Source: CAVVIO01 sp963748095 (GTDB taxonomy: Bacteria > Bacteroidota > Bacteroidia > Bacteroidales > UBA10428). Taken from it: a stretch of 64,000 nt of DNA. Below are positions 9,024 to 16,228 of the stretch, piece by piece; the stretch's first letter is position 1; each line of letters opens with the position of its first letter. Location of the stretch: NCBI GenBank assembly GCA_963748095.1, contig CAVVIO010000037.1, positions 8,426 through 72,425 on the forward strand. The letters run 5' to 3'. The notes beneath the pieces are model-generated. The model had not been told where the DNA came from. It saw nothing but the letters and a program-made list of their open reading frames with translations, and did not search any database. The position numbers were made by a program, and so were the translations under genes.

Positions 9024-10567
9024 ATGTTTTCAGAAAAAGACAAAAAACAAATTTCACAACGCGGGATGACGCCCGACATGGTTGAAGATCAAATCAAAAG
9101 GTTCCGTAACGGATTTCCTTTTCTGAAACTTTACAGACCTGCCCGCCTGAATGACGGCATAAAAGCCATTAATGAGCCGTTGAAGGATCATTATTTGAAA
9201 ATTTACGAGGGAAAAAAGAAAACGCATATTGTCAAGTTTGTTCCTGCTTCGGGCGCTGCTTCCCGTATGTTTAAACATTTGTTCGAGTTTGAAGATGCCT
9301 TTATACGTTCCGGACGGGATGCCTCCCTGATTAATCAGGAACAATATAAATCCGCAAAGGAATTTTTCCAACATTTACCGCAGTTTGCCTTTTACAACGA
9401 GCTTAAAGAGATATTGCTTAAGCAGGGTAAAGACATCGATCAGTTGGTTAAAGAAGGAAGCTATCGACGTAGTGTTAAACTTTTTTTTAACGGATGCAGG
9501 ACTGAATTATGGCGAACTGCCGAAAGGATTGTTGCATTTTCATAAATATGACAAGCATAACCGTACTGCCGTGGAGGAACACCTGGTGGAAGGCGCTCAA
9601 TATGCAAGTACTTCCGATAATCGTGTTGTTCTGCATCTGACGGTTTCGCCTGAACATCGTACTGCTTTTAAAACTTTACTTGAAAATGTGGCTTCGCAAT
9701 ATGAAAATCAGTTCAACCTGAAATATGATTTTGAATTCTCTGAACAGGAACCAGCATACCGATACGGTAGCCGTTGACATGAATAACGAGCCTTTCCGCC
9801 TTGAAGACGGATCGTTGCTTTTTCGTCCTGCCGGACACGGGGCATTACTGGAAAACCTGAATGCTATTGATGCGGAATTGATTTTTATAAAAAATATTGA
9901 CAATGTTGTCCCCGACCGGTTAAAGGAAACAACCATTCTGAATAAGAAAATTATTGCCGGTGTTTTAATTGAATTACAACAGCATATTTTTAGATACCTT
10001 GAACTATTGAATAATGAACTGTTGGATCAGGTTTTACTGGAAGAGATTACTGACTTTGCCCGTAAGGAATTGTTCCTGACAATGCCCGATGACGTGCTTT
10101 ATGGTAATCGCGAATTCCTGATAGAATTCTTAAAAATGAAGCTGAACCGGCCTTTACGCATATGCGGAGTGGTTCGAAACCAGGGAGAACCCGGCGGAGG
10201 CCCGTTCTGGGCTAAAGGAAAAGACGGAAGTATTTCATTACAGATAGTTGAGAGCTCGCAGGTAGATATGAATGATGAGGAGCAGCATGCTGTTTTCGGG
10301 TCTTCCACACATTTTAATCCGGTTGACCTTGTATTGGGAGTGAAAAATTATAAAGGCGAAAAATTTAACCTCAGTAAATATTCCGATCCTGAAACAGGGT
10401 TCATTTCCAAAAAATCGAAGGACGGCCGCGATCTGAAAGCCCTTGAACTTCCCGGGTTATGGAATGGAGCAATGTCGGACTGGATAACAATTTTCGTGGA
10501 AGTGCCGGGAGAAACCTTTACGCCCGTTAAAACTATCAACGATCTGCTGCGTCCTGCCCATCAGTAA
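9024..10567 (+). CDS. DUF4301 family protein, interrupted by two frameshifts
   Basis: A ~514-aa Bacteroidota protein of unknown function that can be read only by changing frame twice. Frame 1 runs from 9024 to a poly-T tract at 9481-9488. Frame 2 continues at LTDAGLNYGELPKGLLHFHKY to about 9757. Frame 3 resumes at TDTVAVDMNNEPFR and runs to 10567. Removing one base at each point restores a continuous protein, including PASGAASRMFKHL near the N-terminus, SLLFRPAGHGALLENLN, and the GEPGGGPFW and HFNPVDLVLGV segments. Conservation on both sides of each break argues for sequence errors over decay. Cytoplasmic; no signal peptide. Confidence 0.85.
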
Positions 10568-10713
10568 TTTGTGAGTTAGGGTACTAATAACTTTGTGGCA
10601 ATCTGATTTTGTGATTTTATTTTAGATGAATACGGTAAACTCCTATCGTAAAAATTAACATTTATTTAATGTAAACATCATTTTAACTAAAGATGTGATT
10701 CATTGTGCAGGGT

Positions 10714-10721
10714 TATCTTTG
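10714..10721 (+). promoter_or_regulatory. Candidate -7 box (TATCTTTG)
   Basis: A perfect match to the Bacteroidota -7 element TAnnTTTG, 26 bases before the ATG at 10747. No convincing -33 TTG was seen at 19-21 bases upstream. Confidence 0.5.
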
Positions 10722-10746
10722 TAGATGTAAACTAAAATTAAAAATC

Positions 10747-11103
10747 ATGAAAAAAAGGTCCGTATTCTTTATAATGTTTCTGTTGATATCAGTAGTAATG
10801 ATGGCTAATGACGGAAATGGAAATAAATCGGGTAAATCAATTGCTACTACTTCGTTAGCCGGAAAGGTGATCGATAAAAACAGCGGGGAATACCTGGCAG
10901 GCGTTGCTGTGAAACTCGAAGGATCAGATAAAGTAGTGTATACTGACTTTGATGGTAACTTTGAATTCGCCAGCCTGAAACCGGGAAATTATCATGTTTC
11001 TACCAATATGATCTCGTATAAAGAAAACTCTGAAAATGTTAAAATCAGTCTTAAAGACGAAAACCGGGTTGAATTAAAAATGGAAACCCTGTCAGTAAAA
11101 TAA
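10747..11103 (+). CDS. Small secreted protein with carboxypeptidase-like regulatory domain
   Basis: 118 aa. An in-frame TTG/ATG upstream overlaps the -7 box, so the ATG at 10747 (MKKRSVFFIMFLLISV) is used; it begins a standard signal peptide. The mature part (~35-118) is a single beta-sandwich domain: LAGKVIDKNSGEYLAGVAVKLEG, YTDFDGNFEF, LKPGNYHVSTNMISYKE. Unlike the TonB receptor, nothing follows the domain, so it is a free-standing periplasmic or surface module of unknown role. Monocistronic, with its own promoter box and terminator. Confidence 0.85.
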   Translation: MKKRSVFFIMFLLISVVMMANDGNGNKSGKSIATTSLAGKVIDKNSGEYLAGVAVKLEGSDKVVYTDFDGNFEFASLKPGNYHVSTNMISYKENSENVKISLKDENRVELKMETLSVK

Positions 11104-11130
11104 TTCTGTAGATCCTTTTTTATAAATCGG

Positions 11131-11158
11131 CCGGTTTCTTTTGAACCGGTCTTTTTTG
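11131..11158 (+). terminator. Rho-independent terminator
   Basis: CCGGTT / AACCGG stem with a short loop, followed by a T-rich tract, 30 bases after the stop at 11103. Confidence 0.75.
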
Positions 11159-11257
11159 TTTGTATCCTGGCCTTAAGTAAAATCCCCCATAAGTACTTTT
11201 TACTTTTCATCATTCTGAAATCAGTTTTATGATCAACCCGATACGCGGCGACATCTA

Positions 11258-11287
11258 TTGCCCGGTTGATAATTTTGGTTAATTTTG
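11258..11287 (+). promoter_or_regulatory. Bacteroidota-type promoter for the methyltransferase gene
   Basis: TTG at 11258-11260, 19-base spacer, TAATTTTG at 11280-11287. This matches the sigma-ABfr consensus at both boxes. It predicts a start site near 11294, leaving a leader of under 20 bases before 11311. Confidence 0.7.
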
Positions 11288-11310
11288 GGCTCTTTCAAAA
11301 TTAAACAGGG

Positions 11311-12132
11311 ATGCTGGTAGACGAATTTTTCGAATTATTATTAAAAGAACTCGATGAAAATCCGGGATTGCGCAACTATTACAGGTTTCATAAAAGGGAT
11401 TCCAGGTTTGAATTTCGCAAGGCTTATTTTTGCCAGCGTTTACAATATATTTCCGACAAGGTAAAAGATAATTCTTCCCGCATATGGGACTGTGGCTGTG
11501 GTTACGGAACTACCGGCTTGTACCTGGCACTTAACGGCTTTAAAGTTTATGGTACCACTATCGAATATTACTATGACCAGATCCCTGAAAGATTTGATTT
11601 CTGGAAAAAATACGGAGATATTTCAGGATTCTTTGTTGAATATAAGAACCTGTTCGAACAACCGCCATCATCCAATCAGTTTGATTATGTGATTGTGCAG
11701 GATGTGCTGCACCACCTTGAACCGTTGGGGGAAGCTATCCGGATAATCAATGATTCGATGAAAGACAGCGGGAAGTTGATCGCTATTGAGGAAAACGGGA
11801 AGAACGTGATCAACAATATGAAATTATACCTGCGGCGCGGAAATAAAAGGATTATTGATATCTACGATGAAAAGACAAAAAAATACGTGAAGCTGGGGAA
11901 CGAAAATATAAGGGGGTTCAATAAATGGGAACAGGAATTCAGGCATCATCAGATGCGTATTGATCCGGGATCACCCGAATTCATCCGGTTATTTCCGCCT
12001 GCTTTTTTCAATAATACAAACTATCAGTCAGTACTCGACCGCGAAAAAAAACTGTGGAAACAATATGCTTTCCTTCGGGATTATTTTTACTTTGGCGTAA
12101 ACTTTACCGTTTCTAAAAATGAAGGGCTATAG
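11311..12132 (+). CDS. Class I SAM-dependent methyltransferase
   Basis: 273 aa. SAM-binding motif I is IWDCGCGYGTTGLYLALNG (~57-75), the acidic end of strand 2 is TTIEYYYDQ, and motif IV/post-I is FDYVIVQDVLHHLEP with EAIRIINDSMKDSGKLIAIE. The C-terminal ~110 residues are unassigned and rich in charged and aromatic residues. The glycosyltransferase starts 12 bases downstream, which suggests modification of a glycan or lipid-linked sugar (inference). Confidence 0.9.
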   Translation: MLVDEFFELLLKELDENPGLRNYYRFHKRDSRFEFRKAYFCQRLQYISDKVKDNSSRIWDCGCGYGTTGLYLALNGFKVYGTTIEYYYDQIPERFDFWKKYGDISGFFVEYKNLFEQPPSSNQFDYVIVQDVLHHLEPLGEAIRIINDSMKDSGKLIAIEENGKNVINNMKLYLRRGNKRIIDIYDEKTKKYVKLGNENIRGFNKWEQEFRHHQMRIDPGSPEFIRLFPPAFFNNTNYQSVLDREKKLWKQYAFLRDYFYFGVNFTVSKNEGL

Positions 12133-12144
12133 CGTCCGGAACCT

Positions 12145-13272
12145 ATGAACATTGCCGTAAATACACGATTATTACTGCCCAATAAACTGGAAGGGATCGG
12201 CTGGTTTACATACGAGTCGCTGAAACGTATCACCAGGCAACACCCGGAACACCGGTTTATTTTCCTGTTCGACCGGAAATACGACGAACAATTTGTTTTC
12301 AGCAACAACATTACTCCGGTAGTAGTTCATCCCCAGGCACGGCACCCGGTGCTGTGGTATTTGTTTTTCGAGTATGGTGTGGCGGCAGCTTTAAAGAAGT
12401 ACAAAGCGGATCTTTTTGTTTCCCCTGACGGCTGGCTTTCTTTGCGTACTACTACAAGATCAATGGCAGTGATACATGATCTCAACTTCTTTCATTTTCC
12501 GGAATTTATTCCCTGGCATATACGGCAATATTACAAATCCTTTTTTCCGCGATTTATAAACAAAGCCGATCGAATTGCCACTGTTTCATCTTTTACAAAA
12601 TCGGATATTATTGACAGGTTCGGTTACGATGCCGGGAAAATAGATGTGGTTTACAACGGGGCCAATGAAGACTACCAGCCGTTGGCGCCGGATGATCAGC
12701 AAGCGGTAAGGGAAAAATTTTCGCAGGGAAAACCGTACTTTCTGTTCGTGGGACTGATCCATCCGCGAAAAAATCTGGCCAATATCATGCGGGCTTTCGA
12801 TGCATTCAGACAGGCAAAAAGTTCGGATATGAAACTGCTGGTGGTGGGATCGGAAAAATGGTGGGACCGCGATCACGAAAAAGCGCTGCAGGAAGCCACA
12901 GCCAAAGAAGATATTATTTTTACCGGACGGTTGGAGGTTGAAGACCTTAAGCAGGTAATGGCTTCGGCATTTGCCCTGGTGTATCCATCGTGGTTCGAGG
13001 GATTTGGCATCCCCATACTCGAAGCCATGTACTGCGATGTGCCGGTTATTACTTCCAACACATCCTCCATGCCCGAGGTGGGAGGGGAGGCGGCCTTGTA
13101 TGCCGATCCTGCTTCGGTAACATCTATAAAAGATGCCATGTTGCAGTTGTATTCCGACAGCGCTTTACGCGATAAGCTTATCGCGAATGGCCGTGAGCAA
13201 CGGATGAAATTCAGTTGGGATAAAACAGCGGAGAAGCTTTGGGAAAGTATTGAAAAGTGCATGCTGCTATAA
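12145..13272 (+). CDS. Glycosyltransferase family 4 (GT-B fold)
   Basis: 375 aa with two Rossmann-like domains. The N-terminal acceptor domain is ~1-190. The C-terminal donor domain has FLFVGLIHPRKNLANIMRAF and the EX7E-type motif in SWFEGFGIPILEAMYCDVPVI, followed by SNTSSMPEVGGEAALYADP. It resembles mannosyl/rhamnosyl transferases of polysaccharide synthesis. Neighbouring methyltransferase suggests a small surface-glycan unit, but no other glycan genes are nearby. No membrane segment. Confidence 0.93.
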   Translation: MNIAVNTRLLLPNKLEGIGWFTYESLKRITRQHPEHRFIFLFDRKYDEQFVFSNNITPVVVHPQARHPVLWYLFFEYGVAAALKKYKADLFVSPDGWLSLRTTTRSMAVIHDLNFFHFPEFIPWHIRQYYKSFFPRFINKADRIATVSSFTKSDIIDRFGYDAGKIDVVYNGANEDYQPLAPDDQQAVREKFSQGKPYFLFVGLIHPRKNLANIMRAFDAFRQAKSSDMKLLVVGSEKWWDRDHEKALQEATAKEDIIFTGRLEVEDLKQVMASAFALVYPSWFEGFGIPILEAMYCDVPVITSNTSSMPEVGGEAALYADPASVTSIKDAMLQLYSDSALRDKLIANGREQRMKFSWDKTAEKLWESIEKCMLL

Positions 13273-13365
13273 TGTAAACCCTGTAAGTGGTCGGAGACCC
13301 TGACAGTGGTTGGGTGTAAAGGGGAATTATGAATTATGAATCAATATCGTTTAGTTAAACTATTC
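13273..13365. other. Intergenic start of a repeat-bearing region
   Basis: Directly behind the glycosyltransferase stop is a degenerate pair, CCTGTAAGTGGT and CCTGACAGTGGT, around GGTCGGAGACC. It looks like an eroded short intergenic palindrome. No gene seen between here and 13728 apart from the 13366-13549 element. Confidence 0.4.
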
Positions 13366-13549
13366 CGTCATTGCGAGCGAAACCAGCCTGACGGACAGGC
13401 AGGCCTGTCTAACGCCAGGTAGACGCAGTGAAGCGCGGCAATCTCCTTCTATTGAAAGAATTTGTTGCTAATCAAGTAATTCAGTCTATCATAGCATGAG
13501 ATTGCCTGCCTGCTGCAGGCAGGCTTCGTCGTTCCTCCTCGCAATGACG
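13366..13549. repeat. MITE-like element with 12-bp terminal inverted repeats
   Basis: 184 bp bounded by CGTCATTGCGAG and its exact inverse CTCGCAATGACG. Inside, GCGGCAATCTC (13436 region) is mirrored by GAGATTGCC (13498 region), so the whole unit can fold into one long hairpin. Two shorter palindromes built on GCCTG/CAGGC are inserted in the arms. It has no coding capacity. Elements beginning CGTCATTGCGAG are widespread in many bacterial genomes. Confidence 0.8.
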
Positions 13550-13727
13550 TGGTATTAGATGATGAGTTATTCGCTATTTCACAATTCTGCTGTACAAAGG
13601 AAGGTCGGCGTGATTCCATCACGCCGGAAAAACTACCCTGGATATTTCACAATGCCAGTATAGCGCAGAATAAATTTTCTTTTACAATTACTTATTCATA
13701 CTGTAAATGCAGGAGTTCTATCCGGGT

Positions 13728-14342
13728 TCATGGATTATCATTCGTTAGAAGCACGCTGTACTTACCATCCTCTATATCGTATTCAATTTTATAAATTTCC
13801 TGCACAAACGGACTGGCAGCGTAATAATACAGGTCAAAATCCAGCGAACGAATACAATTTCCTTCGTACCTCATTATATCATCTGCATAGAATTCAACCA
13901 GCACTTCTTTCATTTTATGATGTACCTTTTGCACGAATTTTTTGTGGATCTTATCATACTTATAAACTTCCCAATGGCTTTTGATATATAATTCCTTTCT
14001 CGAATCGGGAATATCGACGATATCTTTTTTTAATTCTTTTTCCGATTCCGGCCTGGTTTTGATTTTAGGTACGGGTGGTACCGGACCCCGGTCTTTTTTG
14101 CTTAATGACATCAAACCGGCACTGTTGTAACATTCAAACGTTTCTTCTGTATATTCGGAAACCAATTGCTGCAACCTTTCCGAAATCTGCTCCTTGTATT
14201 TTTTTATATCCGGACGGGAGGAAAGGATTAGTTTAAAGAGCTGTTCCGATAATTTTTTCCGGAAATTCAGCCCGATTCCCTCCTTTTCTTCGAGCAGGTT
14301 AAGTGCATTTTGAAAGATCCAGTATTTTTCTTCCCGTTCCAT
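13728..14342 (-). CDS. Hypothetical protein, 204 aa
   Basis: I do not recognise a family. The protein is soluble and charged, without signal peptide or membrane segment. Residues 1-75 are helical and begin with EREEKYWIFQNALNLLEEKEGI. A Pro/Lys linker (DRGPVPPVPKIKTRPESEKEL) at ~84-105 is followed by a C-terminal part rich in Tyr, Phe and Asp (YKYDKIHKKFVQKVHHKM, DFDLYYYAASPFVQEIYKI). The layout suggests a helical module joined to a beta-rich module. The codon usage looks like that of neighbours. It stands alone between repeats. Confidence 0.65.
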   Translation of the reverse strand: MEREEKYWIFQNALNLLEEKEGIGLNFRKKLSEQLFKLILSSRPDIKKYKEQISERLQQLVSEYTEETFECYNSAGLMSLSKKDRGPVPPVPKIKTRPESEKELKKDIVDIPDSRKELYIKSHWEVYKYDKIHKKFVQKVHHKMKEVLVEFYADDIMRYEGNCIRSLDFDLYYYAASPFVQEIYKIEYDIEDGKYSVLLTNDNP

Positions 14343-14486
14343 CGTTTTTTCCTGTTTATGATGATTGGCAAAAATTTATAATAATTAAAGTTAATAAAAA
14401 AATAAGAATTACTCCCTTATGGTGTGAACCCCCTTCGGTTGGTTCCACTTTGTTGTGTTTATTGTTATGATAGATTAAAAGAACTA

Positions 14487-14517
14487 CACCTTCAAGGTTT
14501 CGAAAACCTTGAAGGTG
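14487..14517. repeat. Perfect 14-bp inverted repeat
   Basis: CACCTTCAAGGTTT and its inverse flank a 3-base loop. A partial further copy (TCGAAGGTGTT) follows at ~14526. It lies between two minus-strand genes, downstream of the 14343 start and after the 14559 stop region, and has no T-tract on either side, so it reads as an interspersed palindrome more than a terminator. Confidence 0.6.
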
Positions 14518-14558
14518 TTGCTAAATCGAAGGTGTTATTAATTCTAGTTTACTATAAG

Positions 14559-15038
14559 TTACTCCTCGCTCCCGTAATCCTTGGTTTTTTCCAGGTTACC
14601 GTCTTTATCCCACATGTACCAGGTTCCCGCCTTTTTTCCGTCGAGGTAGGTCATTTCGTATCGCAGTACCCCGTGCTCGTCCCAGATGTACCATTTTCCG
14701 TTCTTTTTATCGTTGGAATAGTTGGCTTCGGCAATTTTAATGCCTTGTTCGTTCCAGGTAACCCAGGTACCGTGCATTTCTCCTTTTTTATAGGAGCGTA
14801 TCTCGTTCTTTTTGCCGTCTTCAAAATAGATAGTCGTGATACCGTCTTTCAGTCCGTTGTGCAGGGACATCTCGGTTTTGATAGTTCCGTTGGGGTAATA
14901 CTCTTTATAAATCCCGCTGTAGAGGTTATTGTTCCCGTCGAGATATAGTCCGTTATTATTTACAGAGATCTGTTGTGCCGAAATAGTTCCGAACAACGTT
15001 AAAAGTACCACGCCAATCATCCAGTGCCTCATAATCAC
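14559..15038 (-). CDS. Secreted MORN-repeat (YwqK-like) protein
   Basis: 159 aa. The signal peptide ends LLTLFGTISAQ. The mature part consists of about five repeats of the ~22-residue pattern x-x-YYPNGTIKTEMSLHNGLKDG, GKKNEIRSYKKGEMHGTWVTW, GIKIAEANYSNDKKNGKWYIW, GVLRYEMTYLDGKKAGTWYMW. This is the YwqK/MORN variant found in many Bacteroidota secreted proteins and in some toxin-immunity loci. Function unknown. Monocistronic, surrounded by repeats. Confidence 0.85.
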   Translation of the reverse strand: MIMRHWMIGVVLLTLFGTISAQQISVNNNGLYLDGNNNLYSGIYKEYYPNGTIKTEMSLHNGLKDGITTIYFEDGKKNEIRSYKKGEMHGTWVTWNEQGIKIAEANYSNDKKNGKWYIWDEHGVLRYEMTYLDGKKAGTWYMWDKDGNLEKTKDYGSEE

Positions 15039-15154
15039 AATATTTTCAATTTTTAAAATGATGAAAATACTACTTCCTTATCAACTTAAGGTTAACTCTT
15101 TGTTAAATAAATGTGATTTTAATTGAGGTGTAACCTGTTTCCTGTTTTAGTTAT

Positions 15155-15326
15155 TAATTAGTGTTTGTCTATAAAGTCCGACTTCTACGTTGTCGCCTGC
15201 CTGGCGCAGACAGGCTCAAAATTTAAATCCTCAAATACATTAGTATTCTGTGGTTTAAATTTCTCGCACGCCTTGAATTCGAACTTTATAGAGCAAACAC
15301 ATGACTTTATAGACAGGCACTAATTA
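15155..15326. repeat. Nested inverted-repeat element
   Basis: Outer arms are 15155-15178 and 15303-15326 (24 bp, 22 matching, core TCTATAAAGTC). A second inverse copy of the left arm, ending AGAGCAAACAC, occurs just inside the right arm at 15281-15300. So the right end appears to carry two successive arm copies. A GCCTGCCT/AGACAGGC palindrome sits inside at about 15198-15216. No ORF. Likely non-autonomous mobile DNA. Confidence 0.65.
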
Positions 15327-15330
15327 GTAT

Positions 15331-15359
15331 TGAATGACAATCATTCCCCTCTTTGAGAG
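15331..15359 (+). repeat. Direct repeat, left copy, flanking the DUF559 gene
   Basis: TGAATGACAATCATTCCCCT plus CTTTGAGAG; the right copy at 16037-16065 matches at 27 of 29 positions. The continuation GGCTAGGGGTGTGTC is split in this copy by a palindrome at 15361-15383 (arms CCCGC/GCGGG). Confidence 0.65.
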
Positions 15360-15727
15360 AGCCTGTCCCGCAAGGCGGGAGGCTAGGGGTGTGTCAAGAA
15401 AATACTTATAAGCCAAGAAAAATTATACTTTATATTTCGAAATTGAAGAAACTTGCAAGAATTCTTAGTAATAGATCAACAAAATCAGAGATAATTTTAT
15501 GGCATTATCTGAAATCGAAACAGATGATGGGTTATGATTTTCACAGGCTAAAACCAATAGATAACTATATTTTAGATTTTTCTTGTAAAGAGTTACTGTT
15601 AGCCGTTGAATTAGATGGATATAGTCACCAAATTGATGAAGTTTATTTTGATTTTGAGAATGTATTAAAGAGTATAGAAAACTACATCCGGGATTTCGAT
15701 AAGACACACCCACAGGAGGTTGTTTAA
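15353..15727 (+). CDS. DUF559 (PD-(D/E)XK-like) protein with internal deletion
   Basis: The core matches DUF559 endonuclease-like proteins: LARILSNRSTKSEIILWHYLKSKQ, GYDFHRLKPIDNYILDF and LLLAVELDGYSHQ. After the ELDG motif, about 20-25 residues that normally form the last strand (the GI.VLRF segment) are missing: DEVY joins directly to FDFENVLKSIENYI. The first ~30 codons read through repeat DNA, so a TTG at 15443 is a likelier start. The C-terminus also runs into repeat sequence (KTHPQEVV). Family members often act as stand-alone Vsr-like nucleases, but this copy is probably inactive. Possibly a pseudogene. Confidence 0.65.
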   Translation: MREPVPQGGRLGVCQENTYKPRKIILYISKLKKLARILSNRSTKSEIILWHYLKSKQMMGYDFHRLKPIDNYILDFSCKELLLAVELDGYSHQIDEVYFDFENVLKSIENYIRDFDKTHPQEVV

Positions 15728-16228
15728 AAAGTCACTGTTTTGCCATCCTGAATCCCAAGCCATTTAAAATGCCCACAAAGCGCAATTGCAAGGGGAACTA
15801 TGAGGTATCAAAGTTTAAATTGATAGAAATTTATTTATTATTAAAAGTGATATCATAATAGCGAGAGCCGAAAAAAATGCGTGCCACGTGAGATGAGAAT
15901 GCTATGAAAAGCCGCTGGTTTTATGAGTTTTACAAGCATTAATAAGAGACCTTGTACTATAGAATGTGGTATGCTATTGTTGTACCATTTTCATTATATA
16001 TTAACATTTTACCTAATTTTAAACCTGAATTTATAGTGAATAACAATTATTCCCCTCTTTGAGAGGAGAAAATAAGTAGCAGCTATTTGAAAACTTACTG
16101 GTTTTATAATTTGTGAGGAAATTATAAGAGTTTAGGACACCCAAATTCAAAAATCAATTCAATAAAATCAAGGGGTACAGAGAACATATTCCAAAAGTAC
16201 GGAAAACAGGAGGCTGAATATATATTTC
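15728..16228. other. Intergenic region of 500 bases
   Basis: No credible gene. It holds the right copy of the direct repeat (16037-16065). The rest is AT-rich sequence without recognised structure. Confidence 0.5.
16037..16065 (+). repeat. Direct repeat, right copy
   Basis: Matches 15331-15359 at 27 of 29 positions and in the same orientation, about 700 bp away. Here the motif is followed by GAGAAAATAAG, so the GGGGTGTGTC tail of the left copy is absent. Confidence 0.6.

Noticed and set aside
13549..13794. 81-codon plus-strand ORF after the MITE-like element
   Set aside because: Overlaps the end of the 13728-14342 gene and has no family or signal features.
14487..14517. Terminator for the 13728-14342 or 14559-15038 gene
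   Set aside because: No T-run on either side and the sequence resembles an interspersed palindrome.
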